This document shows, piece by piece, positions 13,512-25,200 of a stretch of DNA of 64,000 nucleotides (position 1 is its first letter; each line of letters starts with the position of its first letter). Under the pieces are notes generated by a model, which saw nothing but the letters and a program-made list of their open reading frames with translations, ran no database searches and had not been told where the DNA came from. Position numbers and translations under genes: made by a program. This DNA is from Temnothorax longispinosus (taxonomy: Eukaryota; Arthropoda; Insecta; Hymenoptera; Formicidae). The DNA is taken from assembly GCF_030848805.1 (NCBI RefSeq), contig NC_092358.1, forward strand, positions 3,038,001-3,102,000. Direction: 5' to 3'.

Positions 13512-15685
13512 CTTCTCTGAAATCGGAGAGGCAGGACCTTCGAGACCATATTCATATATGAGCTTTTCTTCATAAAATGATTCCAAAATCAACTCTTAAA
13601 ATATTAGGGAGTATTAAAAAAACACCCTGTACTAATTCGACGATATCTTAATTGGATATTTGCTAAAGATCATTATTTTTATAATACACGAATTACTGCC
13701 TCGGGAATATTTTTAATTGTGCGCAAGGAGATCGTAGCTGTAACTGGGTTTGTTCGATGGAGCTCGGTGGCTGTACAAACTATACGAGCGCGAAATATCA
13801 CACGAATCGTTCCCGTATCGCTGTTCATGTGACGGGCAACGATGTTTCGACTATTGATACCGGGTGCGACGCGATGCTGCAGTCAGCCGACGCTCGGTTG
13901 CGTCGCAAAACTCGATTCTACCAGGGCTTTTTTACGATGTAGGAGGATGGAGACGTAAAACGCTGATATTTCCGCGATCGTGATGGCAGCGAACGCGGCT
14001 CACGACCGGGAATTCGGCTGATTTATCGAGGTGACAACGCGGTACATGGTCCTGAAAACATCGACTTTTTGATGCGCGCGCACCATATCGTTGGTCCATG
14101 ATTGGAAAAGATTGCGGCGTTATTTCATTCGTTATCCGCGTATCGAGCGAGCGACGCTGCCAGCTTTAATTCGCTTTCGCTTTCTAATTATTTTAGGCAC
14201 ATTTTTGATTTTTGCCATCGCGTTGCCACTGAAAACCTGGATTCTCATCCGTACGATGAACTTTGTATTGCATCACGAATTTAAAAAAACAAAGCCCTCG
14301 TTTATTTTCAGCAAACTATTCATATTTGATGAACGAAGCGATGGTTCTTGATGAAATGCAAAAATGTATCTCGCATGTTTGAACTGCAAGAACATTAACC
14401 TGTTGCAAAGGGAGGGGAGGTTTACCGTGTTGTTTTAAAAAGTTAATAAGTTACTAACTTTGGAGCGAAGCTTCATTTTTAGCCGCAAAAAAATGTGAAG
14501 TACGCGCTCATATAATCCGCCTAAAATTCAATTTTCCACGAGGTGCTTTTTCTTTAGAATCGCGGTTAATTTTTAGCCGCGTAATAACGAAGTAAGGATC
14601 CAAACGGTAACCGTTTCCCTATTTCATAATGAGTTTCTGCGGGCAACGCGTAAAATATATAACATTAGAAGATTTCGGCGGAAAAACAATTTGTTCCATG
14701 TTAGTAACATACCATATTGTCGAGAATTGCGTGATATTGTCTTCGTTCGGTCGCAAAGCGCGATCGTCTAATAGAAGTTTCCAAAATAACTAAGCTCATT
14801 GTCAGTTGTACGCAATGTCATATTCTTTATCATTTCGCGATGCGCAATTCCGGCGTCTTCCGCCCCATGAAATTATGTGAGATTGCGGAAGCGCCGATTC
14901 TGCTGTAACACGGCGGAACCAATCAGCATTGAGAATGATATTTTGCAACCTCTTTTCCCAAATCCCAATTCCCTTAGAGCAGCGCGAGTGGACCAAGTGT
15001 CCGGATGGTAAATATAAGCTACAAACCGTGCTTATGTTTCACGGGCAGCTGCGTCGTCGACGAATTTGTCGCGACAGTTTTATAATGCAGATTACAACGA
15101 GAGAACCACTTCTGTTACGTGGACCGACCCTGGTCATTTTGCCGAGGTCGAGGCAGCCGCTGTAATTAACTCGACTTGCTCGTGGCTCTAATGTTATTTT
15201 ATCGGCGAGAAAAGAAAGGGTGCTGGTTCCTCTTCTTTATACGGGCGCATTCTCGACTTGGATGTACCATGGTTTCTTTCCTTGCCTTTCACATTCTTCG
15301 GCTTCCCTTCCTTCATCGGCTTCCCGCTCGGTAGCGTCGGCAAATCTTTCTCAATTTCTTCGGAATCCTTTACCCGGCAGAACGAGATTGAAGCGAGGAG
15401 GGCGGCGGGAGAGGCGGAAAATGAGGAGCGCGCGGTAAATCACGCGGGTAAGGTGGAGGCCGTCGAGAGGGCAAAGGACGAGATGGATAGACAGGTAACA
15501 AAAGGAAAAAGGAAAGCGAGCGAGGCAGAGAGAATGGCCGGTTGAAATCAGTGACGGATTTCTCAATTTCTTATAGTAGACGCATGAAGTGCGTGTTTTA
15601 AATCACGAGTTTGATGTAGGAAAAATGAATAAGTATTTGTTTATAAAAGAGATGTTAATAAATACCATTTTTCTCAAATATTCAA
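13512..15685. other. gene-free stretch
   Basis: No gene is supported. The frame at 14091-14351 on the plus strand has a hydrophobic stretch, but it has no family resemblance I recognise and overlaps a second frame of similar length. It was not called. Confidence 0.5.
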
Positions 15686-15689
15686 TTAA

Positions 15690-16624
15690 CCCTAGAGAGG
15701 TAATATGAATTTTCTCATACGTGAAAGGCCAAGCGGGGTATTAAATTACCCCATACTTGTACCGCGTGTATAATGTTTCTATTTGTTGTTAGAAAACTTT
15801 TTAATAGATAATTTTGTTTGTTTTTTAATAGGGAAGACGATAGTAGTCATCAATTTGCGGTAGTAAAAAAAACAGTAAAAAAATTTCGAAAAACAAAACA
15901 AAGAACCAAAAATTGGGCTGAAATGACTTTTTTTATAAAAAATGCTGTAGTTTTTCATAAAATTCACCGATTTTAAAAAATCCAACGGATTTTGAAAGAC
16001 GAATATACAACCTTCAAGGGCATGTAAGCGACTTTTTCGTTTCTTAAAAAAAACATATTTCTTTGAACGTCTGAAGTAGAGGAAATGACGAAAAACTGTC
16101 GGATGGGAAAAATCGCAAAAAATGGAAAGTAAAACAGATTCTGTCGATTATTATTTATTTGAAAGGTAGTCAAAAGTTACAAAAGTATATGGAAACAGTA
16201 AAATTAACTCCACAAAAACTTTACAAAGTTTTCATCAGTTGCTGTGCAAGAACAGCAAAAATGAAATAATTGACCGAATCTTAAAGAATTATATATGAAA
16301 CAGGGCTAGAATTTTCCGGGGAGTGCTATAAAGTGTATAATTTTTCGTTATCGATTTTCACAAAAAATCTAAAATATATTTTACTGTGATAAAAGTCGAA
16401 CGTAAACGGTTAAGTAGGGGTACTACGTTACCCCAAACGATTTTCTTTTTCGGTCACAGCTGCTGCACGGATCTAATGCACTCGCTGAATGACGGAGGTC
16501 GACTGCCGGATGATTAAACTAAATTATGGTTAGGGTCTCAGTATGAAAACTAACCTTCCTAAGTCAGGGGCGTAATTTGAATTTCGCGTGGGGCAACGTA
16601 TTATCCCACATTACCTTTCTAGGG
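15690..16624. mobile_element. piggyBac-type element, non-autonomous
   Basis: It is flanked on both sides by TTAA (15686-15689 and 16625-16628), the target duplication of piggyBac transposons. The element starts CCCTAGAGAGGTAAT, and the right end read inward on the other strand starts CCCTAGAAAGGTAAT. CCCTAGA next to TTAA is the classic piggyBac terminus. At 935 bp it is too short for a full transposase (about 600 residues), and I found no long frame. A plus-strand frame of about 50 codons opens near 15830 after a possible acceptor and reads GEDDSSHQFAVV-like Lys-rich sequence; it may be a transposase remnant, but this is not certain. Subterminal GGGGTA/TACCCC motifs occur near both ends. Confidence 0.85.
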
Positions 16625-16720
16625 TTAATAGTATATTGTGTACCAAAGGACGAAAGTAGCGTTTTTTAGAAGAGTGTGAAGTTTGCCGTCCGAGCCGAAG
16701 ACGAGGGGTGCACACGATAT

Positions 16721-16929
16721 TTTTCACAATATTTTTACGGAAAGTTCGACTTCCATGCCTAAAGAGAGGCGAGAATGGCCATTTCACGCCAGGGCGGCAT
16801 TAGCGGGCGGAAAGTAACCACTTGGTGGTTACTTTCCGCCCGCTAATGCCGCCCTGGCGTGAAATTGGTCACTTTCGCCCCTCTCTACAGGCATGGAAAG
16901 TGGAACTTTCCGTGGAGGTGTTGTGAAAA
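16721..16929. mobile_element. foldback hairpin element (about 100-bp arms, almost no spacer)
   Basis: The left arm starts TTTTCACAATATTTTTACGG and runs to AAGTAACCAC. The right arm starts GTGGTTACTTTCCGCC and ends GGTGTTGTGAAAA. The arms are complementary over about 100 bp with only about 3 bp between them, centred near 16823. The inner 45 bp are nearly identical and divergence rises toward the tips. There is no coding capacity. The family is not recognised. A second copy of the right arm lies just past the assembly gap at about 26211-26342. Confidence 0.85.
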
Positions 16930-17404
16930 TTGATATTATTTGAAATTTAAATTGGTATTTAATATAAAATACTAATTTTTAATATATTAAATAAGTTTTA
17001 ATACAAAAATTATTAAATACAAAAATTAGTATTATTAAATATATATTTAAGTTGTTATTAGATATTAAAAATATAATAATAATAAATAATTATATTTATT
17101 ATTATTATATTAATAATATTGCTTTTATTTTGTCTACAATTTTTTTTTATCGAGTTATATCCCCTTGTTCCTGCCTACCCGAATCCCTACCTACCCGTAT
17201 TCCAATCATAGTTCTACCTATCCATGTTATAACATCTAATATACAAAGCTTTAATTAAGTCCAACCTTTAATTAAGACACGATTTATAAGGGGTCTGATT
17301 TGCTGGTTAAAGAAAGAAAAGAATTGAAAATTATTCCCTACCTACGTTTTAACTAAGTCCCTACCTACGCTTATTTCTCCACGCTTCCCTACGCTAAAAC
17401 TCAC
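16930..17404. other. AT-rich stretch with CCTACC-type motifs
   Basis: From 16930 to 17150 the sequence is almost entirely A/T. From about 17165 to 17400 there are repeated CCTACC and CCCTACCTACG motifs on the plus strand with irregular spacing, ending just before the exon-like block at 17405. No gene is seen. Confidence 0.5.
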
Positions 17405-17456
17405 CGACCCTGATGTGCAGCAGCGGAGCTGTATCTGCAACGTCGCTACGATGATT
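17405..17456 (-). other. exon-like block A5, 52 bp (relative of 59794-59845)
   Basis: On the minus strand a good acceptor (TTGTTACAG) precedes 17456 and a GTGAGT donor follows 17405. The block has the same length and the same two splice borders as the block at 59794-59845 and differs from it by 9 substitutions with no gap. Two of its three frames are open (starting NHRSDV or, shifted, IIVATLQ). Equal length and intact borders after divergence support an exon origin. The function is unknown. Confidence 0.45.
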
Positions 17457-17763
17457 CTGTAACAATCAAACATACAATCCAAATTAGAGCAGAAAAGAAA
17501 GGAGACAGTATTTCGAAAAATAATTACCGAACGTAAAACGCCGAATTCTATATTTTAATTCGTTAAACGAATTTAATAAAAAAATCACGTTTAATTTCTT
17601 GAAAGTATACTCTATTTACTGAGCACAAGAATTTTAAATAGAATTTTAAAAATTAAACTCTTTTTTAATTTCTACTCTCTGGCTAACTTTACTATTCGAT
17701 TGAAAAACCGATTGGTTAAACTATCCGCGAAAGACACAATATGTATAAACCAATTATATTTAC

Positions 17764-17892
17764 CGCATGTTGTTCCGCCGGCGCCTGATGCTTCTCCCAG
17801 GCCTCCACTTTCTTTCACGCTGCTCGGGGTGTCCCTCGTGTTCCCTCGATGCAAAGCTGATGCTCCTTCCTGCGCGCGCGCGTGGATATGTT
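17764..17892 (-). other. exon-like block A4 (129 bp)
   Basis: Minus-strand block between an acceptor (TGTTACAG) and a GTAAAT donor. With one base carried in and two carried out it is open throughout and Arg-rich, with a core reading EQRERKWRPGRSI. In that phase it joins block A5 without a stop. The block belongs to a tandem set with 18152-18274 and 18534-18658, spaced about 385 bp apart, with intron sequence also conserved between copies. Not recognised as a known domain. Confidence 0.35.
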
Positions 17893-18151
17893 CTGTAACA
17901 TAAAAATAAACAAATCGATTAAATAATTGTCACGCGCATCGAACATCTTATTCGTTATTCCGATTAATGTTTTCCTAAATTACTTCTTCGAAAAAAGTCT
18001 TTACGTTAGAATCAACTTGAATCAAATTTTTCGATTTATTTCTTTTTACTAATTTATATTTCGAAACACGGTTTAATGTAGCAACTAAATAAAAACAAAC
18101 GAAAAAAGAGATTTTATAATATCTTTAGAAAAAATAAAAAATAACACTTAC

Positions 18152-18274
18152 CAGAAGTGTTAGTACGCCGATGCCCGATGCCTCTCCTAGGCCTCCACCT
18201 CCTCTCAGGCTGCTCGAGATGTCCATCGTGTTCCCTCAATGCGAAGCCGATGGTCCTTCCAGCATGGATATTTT
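18152..18274 (-). other. exon-like block A3 (123 bp)
   Basis: Second member of the tandem set, between TCTGTAACAG-type DNA at the acceptor and a GTAAGT donor. The core frame reads EQPERRWRPRRGIGHRR and aligns with A2 and A4. An alternative frame, GGGLGEASGI, is also open. The intron flanks match those of A4 and of 60110-60234 (shared ACGCGCATTGAA region). Confidence 0.35.
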
Positions 18275-18533
18275 CTGTAACATAAAAATAATCGAATCGA
18301 TTAAATAATTGTCACGCGCATTGAACATTTTATTCGTTATTCAGATTAATACACATTCAATTTATATACTTCTTCGCAAAAAGGTCTCTACGTTAAAATC
18401 AACTTGAATCTTCAAATTATTTCTTTTTACTAATTTATATTTTAAAACACGGTTTAATGTAGCAACTGAATAAGCACAAACCAAAAGAGAGATTTTATAA
18501 TATCTTTAGAAAAAAATATAAAGTAACACTTAC

Positions 18534-18658
18534 CAAAAGTGTTGGTACGCCGATGCCCGATGCCTATCCTAGGCCTCCTCCTCCTCTCAGACTGCTCGGA
18601 ATGTCAGCTTCGCAGGATTCCCTCGCTGCTCCGATGTCACCTTCTGCGTCGTTATTTT
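18534..18658 (-). other. exon-like block A2 (125 bp), apparently damaged
   Basis: Third member of the tandem set, with AG and GTAAGT borders. The core frame EQSERRRRPRIGIGHRR aligns with its sisters, but an in-frame TGA lies three codons before that core. The Gly-rich alternative frame stops at TAG after GGGGLG. If this block once coded, it no longer does over its whole length. Confidence 0.35.
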
Positions 18659-18761
18659 CTGAAATATTCAAATGAACGATTTGATTAAGTAAAGACAAAA
18701 GAGATAGATAGAACATTGTTGGACATAAGTGACATAGTACGTAAAAATCAGTTACACTCAC

Positions 18762-18981
18762 CACTTTCTTTCCTGCTGTTCCGGCCGCAAAATCCACCAC
18801 CACCTCCGGGTCAGATAAGAGTCTCGAGCCACATTGAGACTCGTGGCAATGCAGTGTGACTTCATCCATTAAGCAAAAAAAGTCAAGAAGCCATTTCGGC
18901 TATATTGCATTAATTTTACGACGTTGTTGCAATATAGTCGAAATGTTTCTTGACCTTTCTCGCTTAATAGAAATGTGATTG
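18762..18981 (-). pseudogene. exon-like block A1, split by a MITE
   Basis: On the minus strand an ATG at 18869 opens a frame reading MDEVTLHCHESQCGS and continuing to a strong GTGAGT donor after 18762. Upstream of this ATG is a TTAA-flanked MITE (18873-18963). Removing it would bring a pyrimidine-rich acceptor (CCTTTCAG, exon start 18981) to about 20 bp before the ATG, so the insertion lies inside what looks like the exon. The Cys/His content is low and no domain is recognised. A disrupted first coding exon of module A is an inference. Confidence 0.35.
18873..18963. mobile_element. 91-bp MITE with TTAA target duplication
   Basis: TTAA occurs at 18869-18872 and at 18964-18967. Between them the arms pair: GCAAAAAAAGTCAAGAA at the left against TTCTTGACCTTTCTCGC at the right, continuing through the TATATTGCA block, with an 18-bp loop. 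The tips are not CCC, so it is not an obvious piggyBac derivative despite the TTAA target. Confidence 0.8.
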
Positions 18982-19227
18982 CTGAAAGGAATTAAAAATT
19001 ATTCTCTACTTTTTTTTTTTTTTTTTTTTAACGTGGTGGAAATCTTCGAAAGACTCCCCCGCCCTGTGGTAGGGAGGGGGAGTGTCGGATTCTACGCGCA
19101 CGCGTACCACCGTTACGAGGGGCGCTTCAGAGGACCGAAATCCCCTGAGCCTCCCTCAGCGTGGCATCGCGCGCCCATAGCCTACCGACTAAAACCACCA
19201 CGAGCAACCCTGACCTAACTTTCTAAG
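18968..19227. other. poly-T run and GC-rich left flank of the satellite
   Basis: A T homopolymer of about 20 bases (about 19010-19029) is followed by a GC-rich segment with a small inverted repeat (ACTCCCCC ... GGGGGAGT, about 19052-19083). The first satellite unit starts at 19228 and carries a variant GGTGGGTGTC. No gene is seen. Confidence 0.5.
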
Positions 19228-22200
19228 GGTGGTGGGTGTCGATCCGCAGACACACGCACCCCGCGCGACGCGACGACCTAATCGCCTAAACACTCTCAGG
19301 GTGGTGGATGTCGATCCGCAGACACACTCACCCCGCGCGACGCGACGACCTAATCGCCTAAACACTCTCAGGGTGGTGGATGTCGATCCGCAGACACACG
19401 CACCCCGCGCGACGCGACGACCTAATCGCCTAAACACTCTCAGGGTGGTGGATGTCGATCCGCAGACACACTCACCCCGCGCGACGCGACGACCTAATCG
19501 CCTAAACACTCTCAGGGTGGTGGATGTCGATCCGCAGACACACGCACCCCGCGCGACGCGACGACCTAATCGCCTAAACACTCTCAGGGTGGTGGATGTC
19601 GATCCGCAGACACACGCACCCCGCGCGACGCGACGACCTAATCGCCTAAACACTCTCAGGGTGGTGGATGTCGATCCGCAGACACACGCACCCCGCGCGA
19701 CGCGACGACCTAATCGCCTAAACACTCTCAGGGTGGTGGATGTCGATCCGCAGACACACGCACCCCGCGCGACGCGACGACCTAATCGCCTAAACACTCT
19801 CAGGGTGGTGGATGTCGATCCGCAGACACACGCACCCCGCGCGACGCGACGACCTAATCGCCTAAACACTCTCAGGGTGGTGGATGTCGATCCGCAGACA
19901 CACTCACCCCGCGCGACGCGACGACCTAATCGCCTAAACACTCTCAGGGTGGTGGATGTCGATCCGCAGACACACGCACCCCGCGCGACGCGACGACCTA
20001 ATCGCCTAAACACTCTCAGGGTGGTGGATGTCGATCCGCAGACACACGCACCCCGCGCGACGCGACGACCTAATCGCCTAAACACTCTCAGGGTGGTGGA
20101 TGTCGATCCGCAGACACACGCACCCCGCGCGCGACGACCTAATCGCCTAAACACTCTCAGGGTGGTGGATGTCGATCCGCAGACACACTCACCCCGCGCG
20201 ACGCGACGACCTAATCGCCTAAACACTCTCAGGGTGGTGGATGTCGATCCGCAGACACACGCACCCCGCGCGCGCGACGACCTAATCGCCTAAACACTCT
20301 CAGGGTGGTGGATGTCGATCCGCAGACACACTCACCCCGCGCGACGCGACGACCTAATCGCCTAAACACTCTCAGGGTGGTGGATGTCGATCCGCAGACA
20401 CACGCACCCCGCGCGACGCGACGACCTAATCGCCTAAACACTCTCAGGGTGGTGGATGTCGATCCGCAGACACACGCACCCCGCGCGCGCGACGACCTAA
20501 TCGCCTAAACACTCTCAGGGTGGTGGATGTCGATCCGCAGACACACGCACCCCGCGCGACGCGACGACCTAATCGCCTAAACACTCTCAGGGTGGTGGAT
20601 GTCGATCCGCAGACACACGCACCCCGCGACGCGACGACCTAATCGCCTAAACACTCTCAGGGTGGTGGATGTCGATCCGCAGACACACTCACCCCGCGCG
20701 ACGCGACGACCTAATCGCCTAAACACTCTCAGGGTGGTGGATGTCGATCCGCAGACACACGCACCCCGCGCGACGCGACGACCTAATCGCCTAAACACTC
20801 TCAGGGTGGTGGATGTCGATCCGCAGACACACGCACCCCGCGCGCGCGACGACCTAATCGCCTAAACACTCTCAGGGTGGTGGATGTCGATCCGCAGACA
20901 CACCCCACCCGCGCGCGACGACCTAATCGCCTAAACACTCTCAGGGTGGTGGATGTCGATCCGCAGACACACTCACCCCGCGCGACGCGACGACCTAATC
21001 GCCTAAACACTCTCAGGGTGGTGGATGTCGATCCGCAGACACACGCACCCCGCGCGACGCGACGACCTAATCGCCTAAACACTCTCAGGGTGGTGGATGT
21101 CGATCCGCAGACACACGCACCCCGCGCGACGCGACGACCTAATCGCCTAAACACTCTCAGGGTGGTGGATGTCGATCCGCAGACACACTCACCCCGCGCG
21201 ACGCGACGACCTAATCGCCTAAACACTCTCAGGGTGGTGGATGTCGATCCGCAGACACACGCACCCCGCGCGACGCGACGACCTAATCGCCTAAACACTC
21301 TCAGGGTGGTGGATGTCGATCCGCAGACACACGCACCCCGCGCGACGCGACGACCTAATCGCCTAAACACTCTCAGGGTGGTGGATGTCGATCCGCAGAC
21401 ACACTCACCCCGCGCGACGCGACGACCTAATCGCCTAAACACTCTCAGGGTGGTGGATGTCGATCCGCAGACACACGCACCCCGCGCGACGCGACGACCT
21501 AATCGCCTAAACACTCTCAGGGTGGTGGATGTCGATCCGCAGACACACGCACCCCGCGCGACGCGACGACCTAATCGCCTAAACACTCTCAGGGTGGTGG
21601 ATGTCGATCCGCAGACACACGCACCCCGCGCGACGCGACGACCTAATCGCCTAAACACTCTCAGGGTGGTGGATGTCGATCCGCAGACACACGCACCCCG
21701 CGCGACGCGACGACCTAATCGCCTAAACACTCTCAGGGTGGTGGATGTCGATCCGCAGACACACGCACCCCGCGCGACGCGACGACCTAATCGCCTAAAC
21801 ACTCTCAGGGTGGTGGATGTCGATCCGCAGACACACGCACCCCGCGCGACGCGACGACCTAATCGCCTAAACACTCTCAGGGTGGTGGATGTCGATCCGC
21901 AGACACACTCACCCCGCGCGACGCGACGACCTAATCGCCTAAACACTCTCAGGGTGGTGGATGTCGATCCGCAGACACACTCACCCCGCGCGACGCGACG
22001 ACCTAATCGCCTAAACACTCTCAGGGTGGTGGATGTCGATCCGCAGACACACGCACCCCGCGCGACGCGACGACCTAATCGCCTAAACACTCTCAGGGTG
22101 GTGGATGTCGATCCGCAGACACACTCACCCCGCGCGACGCGACGACCTAATCGCCTAAACACTCTCAGGGTGGTGGATGTCGATCCGCAGACACACGCAC

Positions 22201-25200
22201 CCCGCGCGACGCGACGACCTAATCGCCTAAACACTCTCAGGGTGGTGGATGTCGATCCGCAGACACACTCACCCCGCGCGACGCGACGACCTAATCGCCT
22301 AAACACTCTCAGGGTGGTGGATGTCGATCCGCAGACACACGCACCCGCGCGACGCGACGACCTAATCGCCTAAACACTCTCAGGGTGGTGGATGTCGATC
22401 CGCAGACACACGCACCCCGCGCGACGCGACGACCTAATCGCCTAAACACTCTCAGGGTGGTGGATGTCGATCCGCAGACACACGCACCCCGCGCGACGCG
22501 ACGACCTAATCGCCTAAACACTCTCAGGGTGGTGGATGTCGATCCGCAGACACACGCACCCCGCGCGACGCGACGACCTAATCGCCTAAACACTCTCAGG
22601 GTGGTGGATGTCGATCCGCAGACACACGCACCCCGCGCGACGCGACGACCTAATCGCCTAAACACTCTCAGGGTGGTGGATGTCGATCCGCAGACACACG
22701 CACCCCGCGCGACGCGACGACCTAATCGCCTAAACACTCTCAGGGTGGTGGATGTCGATCCGCAGACACACGCACCCCGCGCGACGCGACGACCTAATCG
22801 CCTAAACACTCTCAGGGTGGTGGATGTCGATCCGCAGACACACGCACCCCGCGCGACGCGACGACCTAATCGCCTAAACACTCTCAGGGTGGTGGATGTC
22901 GATCCGCAGACACACGCACCCCGCGCGACGCGACGACCTAATCGCCTAAACACTCTCAGGGTGGTGGATGTCGATCCGCAGACACACGCACCCCGCGCGA
23001 CGCGACGACCTAATCGCCTAAACACTCTCAGGGTGGTGGATGTCGATCCGCAGACACACTCACCCCGCGCGACGCGACGACCTAATCGCCTAAACACTCT
23101 CAGGGTGGTGGATGTCGATCCGCAGACACACGCACCCCGCGCGACGCGACGACCTAATCGCCTAAACACTCTCAGGGTGGTGGATGTCGATACGCAGACA
23201 CACGCACCCCGCGCGACGCGACGACCTAATCGCCTAAACACTCTCAGGGTGGTGGATGTCGATCCGCAGACACACGCACCCCGCGCGACGCGACGACCTA
23301 ATCGCCTAAACACTCTCAGGGTGGTGGATGTCGATCCGCAGACACACGCACCCCGCGCGACGCGACGACCTAATCGCCTAAACACTCTCAGGGTGGTGGA
23401 TGTCGATCCGCAGACACACGCACCCCGCGCGACGCGACGACCTAATCGCCTAAACACTCTCAGGGTGGTGGATGTCGATCCGCAGACACACTCACCCCGC
23501 GCGACGCGACGACCTAATCGCCTAAACACTCTCAGGGTGGTGGATGTCGATCCGCAGACACACGCACCCCGCGCGACGCGACGACCTAATCGCCTAAACA
23601 CTCTCAGGGTGGTGGATGTCGATCCGCAGACACACTCACCCCGCGCGACGCGACGACCTAATCGCCTAAACACTCTCAGGGTGGTGGATGTCGATCCGCA
23701 GACACACGCACCCCGCGCGACGCGACGACCTAATCGCCTAAACACTCTCAGGGTGGTGGATGTCGATCCGCAGACACACGCACCCCGCGCGACGCGACGA
23801 CCTAATCGCCTAAACACTCTCAGGGTGGTGGATGTCGATCCGCAGACACACGCACCCCGCGCGACGCGACGACCTAATCGCCTAAACACTCTCAGGGTGG
23901 TGGATGTCGATCCGCAGACACACGCACCCCGCGCGACGACGACCTAACCGCCTAAACACTCTCAGCTCGGTGGATGTCGATCCGCAGACACACGCACCCC
24001 GCGCGACGCGACGACCTAATCGCCTAAACACTCTCAGGGTGGTGGATGTCGATCCGCAGACACACGCACCCCGCGCGACGCGACGACCTAATCGCCTAAA
24101 CACTCTCAGGGTGGTGGATGTCGATCCGCAGACACACGCACCCCGCGCGACGCGACGACCTAATCGCCTAAACACTCTCAGGGTGGTGGATGTCGATCCG
24201 CAGACACACGCACCCCGCGCGACGCGCCGACCTAATCGCCTAAACACTCTCAGGGTGGTGGATGTCGATCCGCAGACACACTCACCCCGCGCGACGCGAC
24301 GACCTAATCGCCTAAACACTCTCAGGGTGGTGGATGTCGATCCGCAGACACACGCACCCCGCGCGACGCGACGACCTAATCGCCTAAACACTCTCAGGGT
24401 GGTGGATGTCGATCCGCAGACACACTCACCCCGCGCGACGCGACGACCTAATCGCCTAAACACTCTCAGGGTGGTGGATGTCGATCCGCAGACACACGCA
24501 CCCCGCGCGACGCGACGACCTAATCGCCTAAACACTCTCAGGGTGGTGGATGTCGATCCGCAGACACACGCACCCCGCGCGACGCGACGACCTAATCGCC
24601 TAAACACTCTCAGGGTGGTGGATGTCGATCCGCAGACACCCGCACCCCGCGCGACGCGACGACCTAATCGCCTAAACACTCTCAGGGTGGTGGATGTCGA
24701 TCCGCAGACACACGCACCCCGCGCGACGACCTAATCGCCTAAACACTCTCAGGGTGGTGGATGTCGATCCGCAGACACACTCACCCCGCGCGACGCGACG
24801 ACCTAATCGCCTAAACACTCTCAGGGTGGTGGATGTCGATCCGCAGACACACGCACCCCGCGCGACGCGACGACCTAATCGCCTAAACACTCTCAGGGTG
24901 GTGGATGTCGATCCGCAGACACACTCACCCCGCGCGACGCGACGACCTAATCGCCTAAACACTCTCAGGGTGGTGGATGTCGATCCGCAGACACACGCAC
25001 CCCGCGCGACGCGACGACCTAATCGCCTAAACACTCTCAGGGTGGTGGATGTCGATCCGCAGACACACTCACCCCGCGCGACGCGACGACCTAATCGCCT
25101 AAACACTCTCAGGGTGGTGGATGTCGATCCGCAGACACACCCACCCCGCGCGACGCGACGACCTAATCGCCTAAACACTCTCAGGGTGGTGGATGTCGAT

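Noticed and set aside
19189..24734. Very long open frames on both strands, such as 22309-23889 minus and 22385-23947 plus
   Set aside because: They are translations of the 72-bp satellite. Unit length divisible by three and absence of stops explain them on both strands, and they break wherever a unit has an out-of-frame deletion.
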